Shown: positions 9,001 to 18,241 of the stretch, piece by piece
Layout: every line of letters starts with the position of its first letter
Position numbering within the stretch: position 1 is the stretch's first letter
DNA from: Gammaproteobacteria bacterium
GTDB taxonomy: Bacteria > Pseudomonadota > Gammaproteobacteria > SZUA-229
Reading direction: 5' to 3'
Length of the DNA: 52,077 nucleotides
Assembly: GCA_016744065.1 (NCBI GenBank)
Contig: JADGFA010000029.1
Span: 1-52,077 of the forward strand
Notes under the pieces: generated by a model
Seen by the model: the letters and a program-made list of their open reading frames with translations, nothing else
What the model was told of the DNA's origin: nothing
Databases searched by the model: none
Program-made: the position numbers and the translations under genes

Positions 9001-10179
9001 TTATAACTGCTTAATCTCAGTAACTACTCGATTACAGTTATTATTATCGACAAATAGATTAATTCGAGTATTTACAATTTTTCGCTGCTCTTTAAAATCA
9101 TCTCCAGATTCCACAAGCACAGCTATTGCATCTAACACCTCTGGCCATGAATAAGCTTTTATGCCGGGTGTTACTTCATGATAATCAAAATACATTCCCC
9201 TTCCTGATTTGTACTTATCAAGATCAAAGGGGGCAAAAATAACAGGCCTGTCCAGGATAAGGTAATCGAAATAAATACTCGAATAATCAGTAATTATAAA
9301 ATCATATTTACCCAGGTGCTCATAAATATCAGTATAACCAACAAAAGATATATTGCCTGACTGATCCAGATCATTCATTATATCCTCAGGCAATACTGTT
9401 TCAGGATGCAACTTCATATCAAGCGTCACATCCAACTTTCTAAATTCAGCACTTAGTTTTTTCGCATTAAAACCGTAATCATTAAATAGTTTTCCACCCT
9501 GCCTGTCCCAATCACGAAATGTAGGCAAATAAATACCTTTAATAGAATCACTCCTGACTAACTTGCCATACAGCTCATCATTTCGGGGATAACCTGTCAC
9601 CTTTATTGCATCGCGCTTCATCCAGTGACCATAAGCAGAATCAAGTAACTCGCCAACCTCTACCGATGAAGCAAGAAAAATAGAATAATTATTATTAGAT
9701 TGCGGAAATAAAACTCTACGTATTATACTTTTAAAAGATAGCAGAATAGTTCTACTATTGTTTGAGGAGCCTGTTTTATCCCTACCTAATTTTTTTAATG
9801 GCGTACCATGCCAAAGCTGTACAATTTTAGTTGAATAAGGCGATATATAAATAGGCAAATCTTCAGCTTTAGCACGACTAATCACTGCAATATAAGCCCT
9901 AAGTGTCACTAGAATTCCGCAAAAGGAATACATTAAGTAACATTCATAACCATCCTGTTTAACCTTATCAAGGGTATCTTTTGACCTAGTGAGCCAAATA
10001 GCTCTGATTTCAGGGTAGTTTATATTTACATACTTAAACAAATATTTTGAATTATCATTATATTGCGTACCATTCCATGAGCCAAACAACCAGACATATT
10101 TGTTTTTTGGCAACCATCGGGATAAAAGCGATAATGGATAGGTTGCTATATACAATAATATATTTTTAGAGCTACTCAT
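9001..10179 (-). CDS. CDP-glycerol glycerophosphotransferase family protein (TagB/TagF-like)
   Basis: Members transfer glycerol phosphate (or a related polyol phosphate) from a CDP-activated donor to a lipid-linked or polysaccharide acceptor. The family landmarks are present: LWHGTPLKKLG in the first third, TGYPRND, a FRDWDR block, LKLHPE-like KLHPE, and the C-terminal ITDYSSIYFDYL donor-binding segment followed by DRPVIFAPFD. At 392 residues it contains essentially only the catalytic domain. The neighbouring gene at 10244 encodes the matching cytidylyltransferase, which supports glycerol phosphate as a component of the polymer. This wall-teichoic-acid chemistry is typical of Gram-positives but also occurs in some Gram-negative capsules. 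Confidence 0.87.
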   Translation of the reverse strand: MSSSKNILLYIATYPLSLLSRWLPKNKYVWLFGSWNGTQYNDNSKYLFKYVNINYPEIRAIWLTRSKDTLDKVKQDGYECYLMYSFCGILVTLRAYIAVISRAKAEDLPIYISPYSTKIVQLWHGTPLKKLGRDKTGSSNNSRTILLSFKSIIRRVLFPQSNNNYSIFLASSVEVGELLDSAYGHWMKRDAIKVTGYPRNDELYGKLVRSDSIKGIYLPTFRDWDRQGGKLFNDYGFNAKKLSAEFRKLDVTLDMKLHPETVLPEDIMNDLDQSGNISFVGYTDIYEHLGKYDFIITDYSSIYFDYLILDRPVIFAPFDLDKYKSGRGMYFDYHEVTPGIKAYSWPEVLDAIAVLVESGDDFKEQRKIVNTRINLFVDNNNCNRVVTEIKQL

Positions 10180-10243
10180 ATCCCTAACGCCTTAAAGTAA
10201 AAACATGCATACAATTAATAAATATAAAATTCAAATAAAAACA

Positions 10244-10702
10244 TTACAATAAATCACCCCTTAACTGCTCAAGAATTTCAAAAGCATTAATAACTTCCTC
10301 TTTAGTAACAGAAGTAAAACTTTTAAGCGTTTTTTTCAATGATGTGGTTGATATATTCTCCGTTCTAGTTAAGTAAACCACCTCACACAAAGAGGATAAG
10401 TCATCAAATTTTCCTTTCCAGTCCTCTCCTATTACAAATCGATCAATTGCATATTCTTTGACATCCTCAACCTTTTGCTCCCAGCTATCCTCCGCAATAA
10501 CCTCATCAACACATTTAATATTACTAACAATCTCCATTCTTTGCTCAAAAGGAATAATTGTTTTCTTTCCTTTCCCTTTATTAAACTCATCCGTCGATAC
10601 AGCAACAACCAGATAATCCATATCCTGCTTTGCTCTTTTCAATACATTTAAATGACCAATATGAAACAAATCAAAAGTACCATAAGTAATAACTTTTTTC
10701 AT
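10244..10702 (-). CDS. tagD: Glycerol-3-phosphate cytidylyltransferase-like protein (TagD family)
   Basis: This small cytoplasmic enzyme should form CDP-glycerol from CTP and sn-glycerol-3-phosphate. It has the nucleotidyltransferase signature GTFDLFHIGH with His14 and His17, the AVSTDEFN segment, the conserved FVIGEDWKGKFD block and an ISTTSLKK motif matching the family's RTxGISTT site. The length of 152 residues is slightly above the classical 129-132. It lies 64 bases upstream of the TagF-like gene, giving a donor synthase and its transferase side by side. A related sugar-phosphate cytidylyltransferase cannot be excluded. Confidence 0.88.
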   Translation of the reverse strand: MKKVITYGTFDLFHIGHLNVLKRAKQDMDYLVVAVSTDEFNKGKGKKTIIPFEQRMEIVSNIKCVDEVIAEDSWEQKVEDVKEYAIDRFVIGEDWKGKFDDLSSLCEVVYLTRTENISTTSLKKTLKSFTSVTKEEVINAFEILEQLRGDLL

Positions 10703-10777
10703 AACGCCCTCACATTAACTCAATATTTTTATTATAAAATAAGATTAAATTTTAAATAATTATATCATTATAATCAC

Positions 10778-11848
10778 TTAATAGTTAACCCTGATCTTAC
10801 TAAAGGGTTTCTCTATTAGCCGATATGATATATACGCAAAAAACATGGTAAGTAACACAATTAACCATCCTTTTAACACAGGATTAAACATAAAATAGTT
10901 ATTAATAACTTTTATAACACCAATATGCAATAAATACGCACTATAACTAACAAGACCAACAAAACGAAGTAACTTGTTAGAAAACATACTTCTTATATGA
11001 CCAGCCCCATGTATCGATGCAATAATTATAACTGACCATAATATTGAAAAAATATAAAATTTATTTGTAAAAAATGATTCAGGTATACTCCCATCAGAAA
11101 GATAACTGTAAACTGATGGAATAAAAAAAACCATTACTAAAAGCGACACCCCAGCAACAACTTCAATCTGTAATTGGTGACTCTTTTTATGATAACTTAT
11201 ATTTTCAAGCTTTAAATGAACCAGTGCTGTCATCACTCCAGCAATAAACAATGACAAATACGGCCCTAAGCGAATATCATTTTTCATAACCTCATCTTCA
11301 GGCCATATATACATTGAAAGAGCCACCAAAAAAACAGAGAAAACCAGGCAATGAAATATATTTTCTTTTAATATGACTTTATAAATAAAAATAACTACAG
11401 GTAATAAAAAATAAAATTTAAACTCAACGGGTATACTCCATAACACTTCGAACCCCTGCTGCAACATCAAATGCTGTAACACATCTATTCCACCCATTGT
11501 AAATGGCAAGCCTTTCCCTCCAGTATAATCCCCTATCAATAAGGTACTCAAAAAACTAACGATCAACACCACAATAAACAATGGATAAATTCTAAAAAAA
11601 CGCCTCACAAAATAATTAAGCCAGGCTTTTCTATTCTGAATATAATCTTCAGAATACTTTATAATCGGCACCGAAAGCAAAAAGGAACTTAAGACAAAAA
11701 ATAGATAAACACCATATTTACCAATACCTGCCATATTAAGTCCACCTATCACATTTAATCCCACACCAGACAAATGACTAATCAGCACCAATAAAAGCGC
11801 CATTCCACGCAACCCGTCTAATGCTTCTATTTTGGATTTTTTATACAT
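10778..11848 (-). CDS. Acyltransferase 3 family membrane protein (OafA-like)
   Basis: This is an integral membrane protein with about ten hydrophobic segments, predicted to O-acylate (usually acetylate) sugars of a surface polysaccharide. The N-terminus has the hallmark order of the family: IEALDGLRGMALLLV, the SHLSG histidine motif, then RRFFRIYPL. The length of 356 residues is that of the transmembrane domain alone, without the extra SGNH domain found in longer OafA proteins. It sits between tagD and a secreted beta-helix gene. Together with the MBOAT/SGNH pair at 15538-18236 it gives the locus two independent acylation systems. Confidence 0.88.
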   Translation of the reverse strand: MYKKSKIEALDGLRGMALLLVLISHLSGVGLNVIGGLNMAGIGKYGVYLFFVLSSFLLSVPIIKYSEDYIQNRKAWLNYFVRRFFRIYPLFIVVLIVSFLSTLLIGDYTGGKGLPFTMGGIDVLQHLMLQQGFEVLWSIPVEFKFYFLLPVVIFIYKVILKENIFHCLVFSVFLVALSMYIWPEDEVMKNDIRLGPYLSLFIAGVMTALVHLKLENISYHKKSHQLQIEVVAGVSLLVMVFFIPSVYSYLSDGSIPESFFTNKFYIFSILWSVIIIASIHGAGHIRSMFSNKLLRFVGLVSYSAYLLHIGVIKVINNYFMFNPVLKGWLIVLLTMFFAYISYRLIEKPFSKIRVNY

Positions 11849-11878
11849 AAGTTTTTATACTATATAGTTTAAGTTTAG

Positions 11879-12748
11879 CTACTGATAAGTTACTCGAAAA
11901 TCGCGTGGAGAGACACCAATTAGCTGAATAGATTTTTTTGCTCGACGCGGAACAGTAACCCTGGATGCCTTGGCTTTTCGTGCCGCAGAATTAAGATCTA
12001 AAGTAACTCCAATTAAAGTCAGCCCCCTTGCCCCATACTCCATTACAATACCACCTGCTGGAGACACATCTATATAAGTCCCAAATATCTTGGTACTCCC
12101 AACCCCTTCACCAATAACAATACCTCTACCTCTAACCGCAATATGCCCACCCCATATTGTTGTTGCGTTCATAAATTCTCCATTACGTTTTTCATCTGTA
12201 GAATACCAGTAATTTTTATTTGTAGTGTGCTTTAAACTATTTTTAAAAACAATACCTTCCCCACCACCTGTAATTTCTACATTTCTAATATCACTAAGGC
12301 TTATTCGACTTCCCCAGTGCTTTCCTTTTGTATTAGCACCAGGCCACTTATTTAACGTTGAGCCACCCGCTAATTCACGACCTTCTTCTGATAGTTCCAA
12401 TTTAATTCCGATTCGAAAATTTTCAATTTCAACATTTTCAATTTTAGCACTCCAGGTATTTGATAAATAAATTCCTGTACCCAGACCTTTACCAATAATC
12501 GTTAAATTTCGTATTGTTGGCTCCGGAGCTTTTGCTAATATACCTTCCCGTATATTCAGTATGGTTACACCAATGCCATCCCCTTCAATTAAAGCATGAG
12601 GCCTTTCTAAAACAATTCTAGTTACATCATGCACACCGGGGCCAAAATGATATATTTCATTTTTTTCTGAGATAATTTCCTTTGAATGAGACTGCAAAGA
12701 AACAAACAATAAAATAAAAAACATATTAATGTTAAGGTAAATACGCAT
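11879..12748 (-). CDS. Secreted right-handed beta-helix protein
   Basis: The 289-residue product starts with a signal peptide: a short positive N-end, a hydrophobic core (about residues 8-18) and a likely cleavage site near residue 22. The mature region shows repeated turns such as GDGIGVTILN, IRNLTIIGKGLG, IENVEIENF and RNVEITGGGEG that are characteristic of a pectate-lyase-like parallel beta-helix. No catalytic residues could be assigned. In polysaccharide loci such periplasmic proteins act as lyases, epimerases or polymer-binding factors, as for alginate AlgG/AlgL, so a periplasmic role on the nascent polymer is inferred. It lies between the flippase and acyltransferase genes. Confidence 0.7.
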   Translation of the reverse strand: MRIYLNINMFFILLFVSLQSHSKEIISEKNEIYHFGPGVHDVTRIVLERPHALIEGDGIGVTILNIREGILAKAPEPTIRNLTIIGKGLGTGIYLSNTWSAKIENVEIENFRIGIKLELSEEGRELAGGSTLNKWPGANTKGKHWGSRISLSDIRNVEITGGGEGIVFKNSLKHTTNKNYWYSTDEKRNGEFMNATTIWGGHIAVRGRGIVIGEGVGSTKIFGTYIDVSPAGGIVMEYGARGLTLIGVTLDLNSAARKAKASRVTVPRRAKKSIQLIGVSPRDFRVTYQ

Positions 12749-12776
12749 ATCATCATCTCCTCAATTAGTATTAAAA

Positions 12777-14036
12777 TTAGACAGTTGTAAGTTTAGCTGG
12801 AGTACAATCTTTAATCGCAACCCACATTATTAATAAAGCAACAACGCCTGATGTAATAGCCACTGAAATAGCCCCACCTATAACACCATACAATGGAATT
12901 AGATAAATCAACAACATAGCAGATAAAATCAACCTTATTACTGCGCCATAAAATATAACATGTGGTTTTGGACCACACTGAATAAGCGCCTGAAAACCTC
13001 TTGAATAAGCCTCAAAAAGAACCTGAACTATTAATATAACTGCAACCCCCTTTACATCAATATATTCTGAGCCGAAAATAAAGAACAACAAAAAATCGAG
13101 TTTGTATATAATGATTAGTGCTAAAATTGTTTGAACAACCGAGTACGTTAACATCATATACAAATAATTTATAAACTCTTTATAGTTTTTACTAGCTGCG
13201 GAAGCTTTAGGAACATAAATAGTAGTCATAGCCGCTGTAATTAAAGAAACTAGAATTGACATTCTAATCGCAACTCCATACTGACCTATTTCTTCAAACG
13301 TCATAGATGAAGTCATAACAAACACATCCAAACGACTTGCAATTAAGCCTACAATACTTGATAAAACCAATACCGATGCCACTTTAATAAAACCATACAT
13401 AAGACCTATAGACTCACGGTATCTATATATAGTTTTTGGAATCAATATAATTAAACTTATACAGGCCAATAAAGCGGTAACATAAATATAAACATTCGAT
13501 ATAAGATCACCGCTAAAACTTAGATCATTAAACTCAATATATACGAAAACTATAAATATAAACATTCCTGGCACAGGACGAATAAAAGAAACATGTTTGA
13601 ACTTATGCTTTTGCTGGTAACTACTAATAATAAGCGTATGCAAACACATAAAAGAAGCGGCTAACATGCTCCCTTTCAACATACCTTCAATTCCCGGCTT
13701 ATTAAAAACATTAACTGCTAAAGCCTCACCCAAAAAAAAGCTAATAAGAATTATAAAAAACACATATAAAAGCTTAATTATAATTGAAATCAATTGATAT
13801 GATTCCGTTAATTCAATCTCATTCTTGTAATTAGAAAATCGGATAAAAGTAGTATCAATAGCATTTGGGACTTCAGACAAAAGAACAAAAACACTTATAA
13901 AAAAACTATATTCACCAAATGTAGCAGCGCCTGCTACACGAGCAATAAGAACAGAAGAAAGCAAAGAAAACACTCTTGCCGCAGCCAAACCAAACAACGA
14001 AACTCCCAAATCAGCTATCTGCTTTTTTAGCATCAT
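12777..14036 (-). CDS. Wzx-type polysaccharide flippase
   Basis: The 419-residue product has about twelve hydrophobic segments and the overall pattern of the MOP/PST superfamily: an N-terminal KQIADLGVSLFGLAAARV segment followed by SSVLIARVAGAATFGEYSF, the usual first helix pair of O-antigen flippases. It is expected to move undecaprenyl-diphosphate-linked repeat units from the inner to the outer face of the cytoplasmic membrane. The adjacent gene at 14089 is the polymerase, which completes a Wzx/Wzy-dependent system along with the Wzz and export genes at 28-34 kb. Confidence 0.87.
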   Translation of the reverse strand: MMLKKQIADLGVSLFGLAAARVFSLLSSVLIARVAGAATFGEYSFFISVFVLLSEVPNAIDTTFIRFSNYKNEIELTESYQLISIIIKLLYVFFIILISFFLGEALAVNVFNKPGIEGMLKGSMLAASFMCLHTLIISSYQQKHKFKHVSFIRPVPGMFIFIVFVYIEFNDLSFSGDLISNVYIYVTALLACISLIILIPKTIYRYRESIGLMYGFIKVASVLVLSSIVGLIASRLDVFVMTSSMTFEEIGQYGVAIRMSILVSLITAAMTTIYVPKASAASKNYKEFINYLYMMLTYSVVQTILALIIIYKLDFLLFFIFGSEYIDVKGVAVILIVQVLFEAYSRGFQALIQCGPKPHVIFYGAVIRLILSAMLLIYLIPLYGVIGGAISVAITSGVVALLIMWVAIKDCTPAKLTTV

Positions 14037-14088
14037 GTAACCAACATTAAAAGTATATTTAAATTATTTTTAGAGATAAAAATATTGA

Positions 14089-15516
14089 TCACTTTCTCAA
14101 TGTAACAGAAGGGAATTTATCTGCACCCTTATTTATTACTTTTTCACTTGATTTATTTTTATTAATAGGCGACCCTGTATCACTAGTATCTATTTTTTTA
14201 CGAACCACTACATACACAACCAAAGACAACAACAGCAAAGTAGGATATGAATGGACCGTTAAGTCTTGTCCTGTTAATGTACGCACAAATTGAACAATTA
14301 ACACTGCCATTATTTCTATATAAAATGCATTATCTTTAGATTTTGACATCCATAATTTATTTTTTATATTTCTAAACACATACCAAAGCGATGCTACAAC
14401 GCCAATAAACCATGGAATAAACCCTAACAAACCACCATTTAATAAAATCGTGAAATATGCATTATGAGGTGCTAACAGTGTTTTCCCAGCTGCATAAAAC
14501 CCATAACCTGATATTGGTGATTCTAAAAAAAGATCCCATGAAATTGCCCATGCTTCAGTACGCCCACTCAAAGTTGTAATTTGCTCATCCGTCGAACCAC
14601 GTTGCAAATAGTCACTAACAGTATCCGTCCAGTTACCGACTGAACCTGACAATAGAAAGACTACAAATAAAGATATCCCTCCAAAAAATATAATGTACTT
14701 TAATGAGCGCATATCTTTTAAATAATAAGACATAAATAAAACCGCAATAACAGAACTACCAATTGATGTTCTACCTTGAGCTAATAAAAGACATATGACT
14801 CCAACCATACAGGCGCCAATATACAAAAATTGACGATTAAATGCCTGTTTAATAAATACTCGCCTTAATGAAACCACAAACACGACTGCTGCAACATAAC
14901 TCAAGCTATTAGAGTTTAAAGCCGGCCAGCCTTTTAGTATGAAGCCGAACGCCCCACCAGCAGAACGATGTGTTAAATCGGGTAAAAATACACCACCAAT
15001 CAAAGCAAGCAAGGCAATAAATACAAAATATATATATACAATATCGAATAAAAGCTCAGGTCTTTTAACTTTTTTAAGTACTTCAATAGCAATAATTGCT
15101 ATTAAAACAGATACAACAAATGATGAAGCCTTAAATAAGGACAATATTGGAATATCAGATATGGGAACAGTTAAAATACCTAAAACGCCAAAGATTAAAA
15201 AGGCTGAAAAAGGCAAAGACATATTTGAAGATTTGTAATATTTTCCCCAATAAACTAATAAAACAAGAACAGCAAGCACAATAGATGCGACTTGCGACAT
15301 TGCTGAAGAATCTATACTTGTTACTGTTGTATTATCAGCAGACCGGCCAAACCATTGCGCAAGCCCAAATAAAAGAATAAGCCATATATATACTAACCAA
15401 TGGGCTCCTGACGGTATTTTATTAGCCAATAAAATAATATATTTAGAATTAACGACAAAACCTAATGTAAATACAATTAATGACAAGTACATTAAAATTT
15501 CGGCTAACGTATTCAT
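14089..15516 (-). CDS. Wzy-type O-antigen polymerase/ligase family protein
   Basis: This is a 475-residue membrane protein with about ten to twelve segments. It contains the PF04932-like region, in which a periplasmic loop with SGRTEAWAISWDLFLESPISGYGF precedes HNAYFTILLNGGLLG; the Arg and the HN pair are typical of Wzy polymerases and WaaL ligases. Given the adjacent Wzx and the nearby Wzz homologue, polymerisation of repeat units in the periplasm is the likelier function. The C-terminal 45 residues are polar and Ser/Lys-rich. The distinction between Wzy and WaaL cannot be made by sequence alone. Confidence 0.83.
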   Translation of the reverse strand: MNTLAEILMYLSLIVFTLGFVVNSKYIILLANKIPSGAHWLVYIWLILLFGLAQWFGRSADNTTVTSIDSSAMSQVASIVLAVLVLLVYWGKYYKSSNMSLPFSAFLIFGVLGILTVPISDIPILSLFKASSFVVSVLIAIIAIEVLKKVKRPELLFDIVYIYFVFIALLALIGGVFLPDLTHRSAGGAFGFILKGWPALNSNSLSYVAAVVFVVSLRRVFIKQAFNRQFLYIGACMVGVICLLLAQGRTSIGSSVIAVLFMSYYLKDMRSLKYIIFFGGISLFVVFLLSGSVGNWTDTVSDYLQRGSTDEQITTLSGRTEAWAISWDLFLESPISGYGFYAAGKTLLAPHNAYFTILLNGGLLGFIPWFIGVVASLWYVFRNIKNKLWMSKSKDNAFYIEIMAVLIVQFVRTLTGQDLTVHSYPTLLLLSLVVYVVVRKKIDTSDTGSPINKNKSSEKVINKGADKFPSVTLRK

Positions 15517-15537
15517 ACTACCTTTAATTCCATAAAA

Positions 15538-16659
15538 TCATTGGACACTAACCGAACATAATTTTGTTTTTTTATGTTTATTAGCATGTAAAAAAACACC
15601 TTTATTTAATAGATACTCACATACAGCAATAGAAGCCATATCATATCCTTTGTAACTCCAGTGCGTATCATCTGGCAAATACAAATCGACTACTCCAGCT
15701 GAAACTTTATCGGATATATATCTATCCACTCTAAGCATATTCAAATCATTACCTTCAAACTTATGTATAATACTTAATTCTTTAAAGCTCTTGTCCTGCA
15801 ACACATGTGAATACGCACTTAACTTATCTGGCACAGGGAAAAACAAAAAAGATGTTTTCTTATTAGCTTGCACTGCATCCTGTAAATTAAGCAAACTACA
15901 AGTAGATATTTCAATATTTTTATCTGTAATTTTAGATTTGTCAAAATTTTTATAATGGAACAATATAGTGCTACTGTTTTTATTTGAAAACAAATCATTA
16001 CTCATTAACTGATAATCACGGACCTTGGTGACATTAAAATTAAGTATATTTCTAAACAGTGATTTGTACATATAGTTAGCAGCAGCATCAAAATCTAATT
16101 TTGCTTCTTGATAAGATTGCTTAGAAGGAGGGAGATTAACTAGACTAGCTAAAATTGGTGACACTAAAACAGGCTGAACAACCATTTCATTAGAATTAAT
16201 TTCTGACAAATTTCTTGCGGGACAATAACTATTTCTTAACCAAATAGCATATTCTATAGACTCATATATAAATACACGTGGTGGCATTTTATGAAACATT
16301 GGAGAGCTCAATATCTCCGATGGAGAAATTTTTTGTATGTCAAAAGTTATTAATGAAATATCCGTTTTATTAACAAGAAAATTTTGCCATCCATTTTTTA
16401 AATTTCTTGAAAAAGAATCACCGATAACAACAACATCATAATAACGATCATAATCATCTATTTTTTTAGCTAATTTATATAAAGGTTCTTTAAAAACTTT
16501 TCTTTCATCATTAACATTAAAGTTATTACTCAAATAACCACCAAGACGTGTTAGATTCCCTTCCACTGGCCTCATAAACAGCGCAAGAGAAAACAGGACT
16601 GCTGCCAACAAAAGCAAAGCAACTAAAACATATATATTGTAAGATTTAAATTTATCCAT
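15538..16659 (-). CDS. AlgJ/AlgX-like SGNH-family acetyltransferase
   Basis: The 373-residue product has one N-terminal membrane anchor (about residues 8-28) and a periplasmic SGNH-hydrolase-like domain. The nucleophile motif is VVIGDSFSRN with Ser82, and the Asp-x-His motif is DDTHWSYKG with Asp331 and His333. This is the pattern of AlgJ/AlgX, which carry acetyl groups onto polymer hydroxyls in the periplasm. It lies 2 bases downstream of the MBOAT gene, the usual partner that moves the acetyl group across the membrane. The assignment is by motif and context; overall similarity to AlgX is low. Confidence 0.78.
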   Translation of the reverse strand: MDKFKSYNIYVLVALLLLAAVLFSLALFMRPVEGNLTRLGGYLSNNFNVNDERKVFKEPLYKLAKKIDDYDRYYDVVVIGDSFSRNLKNGWQNFLVNKTDISLITFDIQKISPSEILSSPMFHKMPPRVFIYESIEYAIWLRNSYCPARNLSEINSNEMVVQPVLVSPILASLVNLPPSKQSYQEAKLDFDAAANYMYKSLFRNILNFNVTKVRDYQLMSNDLFSNKNSSTILFHYKNFDKSKITDKNIEISTCSLLNLQDAVQANKKTSFLFFPVPDKLSAYSHVLQDKSFKELSIIHKFEGNDLNMLRVDRYISDKVSAGVVDLYLPDDTHWSYKGYDMASIAVCEYLLNKGVFLHANKHKKTKLCSVSVQ

Positions 16660-16661
16660 AA

Positions 16662-18236
16662 TTAAAATTGATAATATAAAAACTCACTAACTGAGTTCAC
16701 TTTTATCACGGCATAAGCAGCTACAAACGTGATAATTATTGCCCATAATTTAGTTGGATTCCAGACAATTGGCAAGGAATATGAAGAGATCTGATCTTTA
16801 TATACATTTAATACAGGCTTATACTTTCCTAATACTTGTTGCGTATTAGGAAAAAACCAGACTATTACAGATAGAAAAACAAGAAATAATATTTCATTTG
16901 TACCGTAAAAAAAGGGCAATGAATTAAATTCGACACCATTACTTATTAATAATACTCCAATTCCACCTAATGCATTCAAGTAACCGAGATACGTCTCCGG
17001 CAAAATAACTCCATTCATACCAGACATTGCATTTAATATCAACAAGGCAGAATCTAAGCTTTCAGCTCTAAAAAACACCCACCCTACAACAACAGCAATG
17101 AATGTGATAATTCGACCAGTTACCCTTCCAAACATACTGCTTTTACCATTTAGACCTAGTATATTTATTTTAAAATAAGCCCAGGCACTCCCTAATATCA
17201 AATATACTCCATGTAGCCCCCCCCATATAACGAATGTCCACCCAGCACCATGCCAAAGCCCCCCAAGCAACATCGTTATAAACAAATTATTATACTTTCT
17301 AAAGGTTCCACTCCTGTTCCCTCCTAATGGTATATATATGTAATCACGTAAAAATCTTGATAAGGTCATATGCCATCTACGCCAAAAGTCAGATATATTT
17401 ACTGCTTTATAAGGGGAATGAAAATTTACAGGTAAAACAATACCAAACATCCTTGCCAATCCAATAGCCATATCCGAATATCCAGAAAAATCAAAATAAA
17501 GCTGAAAAGAATAAGCTAATGCACCACACCAGGCATTAACAAATGTAAGTACTTCACCTGCTTCTGCTCCATTAAAAACAGGCGTTGAATAAATTGCAAT
17601 CCCATCTGCTAATACAACTTTTTTAAATAAACCAATAAAAAATATAGTTAAGCCTATTGATAGATTATCAGCTTTAAATTTATATATACTATCCCTGATA
17701 AACTGAGGCAACATTTCTTTATGATGCACTATCGGCCCGGCAATTAACTGAGGAAAAAAAGTAACAAATAAGCAATAATGCAAAAAATTATACTCTTTCG
17801 TCTCGCCTTTATAAGCATCAACCAGGTAAGTTATTTGCTGAAAAGTAAAAAAAGAAATGGCTAATGGCAATATTAGCTTTTGAAACTCAATTGAACTATT
17901 AAAAACATAATTAGCATTATCAATGAAAAAGTTAGCATATTTAAAATAAACGATTAAACCTAAATTAACAATCACTCCAAATATCAATAAAGATTTACGA
18001 TGTAGCTTATGCTGATTTTTTCTTGATGGTAACCTTGTTCCTAACGCATAATTAAATAATATCGAACCCATTATTAAGCCAAGATAAGCAGGATTCCACC
18101 AGCCATAAAAAAACAAAGATGAACCGACCAGCCATGCTAATGCGACTCTATGATGACCAACAGAACCAATCTTATAAAAGACTATGAGTACAATTGGCAA
18201 AAATAATAATATAAATACATATGAATTAAATAACAT
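16662..18236 (-). CDS. MBOAT-family membrane O-acyltransferase (AlgI-like)
   Basis: This polytopic inner-membrane protein of 524 residues should take acetyl groups from a cytoplasmic donor and pass them outward for polymer O-acetylation. The family signature is clear: FDFSGYSDMAIG, then FWRRWHMTLSRFLRDY with His289, and the invariant His329 in GGLWHGAGWTFV. Length and topology match AlgI/DltB-like proteins. The SGNH partner follows directly at 15538-16659, so the two probably form an acetylation complex comparable to AlgI with AlgJ/AlgX. Confidence 0.93.
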   Translation of the reverse strand: MLFNSYVFILLFLPIVLIVFYKIGSVGHHRVALAWLVGSSLFFYGWWNPAYLGLIMGSILFNYALGTRLPSRKNQHKLHRKSLLIFGVIVNLGLIVYFKYANFFIDNANYVFNSSIEFQKLILPLAISFFTFQQITYLVDAYKGETKEYNFLHYCLFVTFFPQLIAGPIVHHKEMLPQFIRDSIYKFKADNLSIGLTIFFIGLFKKVVLADGIAIYSTPVFNGAEAGEVLTFVNAWCGALAYSFQLYFDFSGYSDMAIGLARMFGIVLPVNFHSPYKAVNISDFWRRWHMTLSRFLRDYIYIPLGGNRSGTFRKYNNLFITMLLGGLWHGAGWTFVIWGGLHGVYLILGSAWAYFKINILGLNGKSSMFGRVTGRIITFIAVVVGWVFFRAESLDSALLILNAMSGMNGVILPETYLGYLNALGGIGVLLISNGVEFNSLPFFYGTNEILFLVFLSVIVWFFPNTQQVLGKYKPVLNVYKDQISSYSLPIVWNPTKLWAIIITFVAAYAVIKVNSVSEFLYYQF

Positions 18237-18241
18237 GCAAA

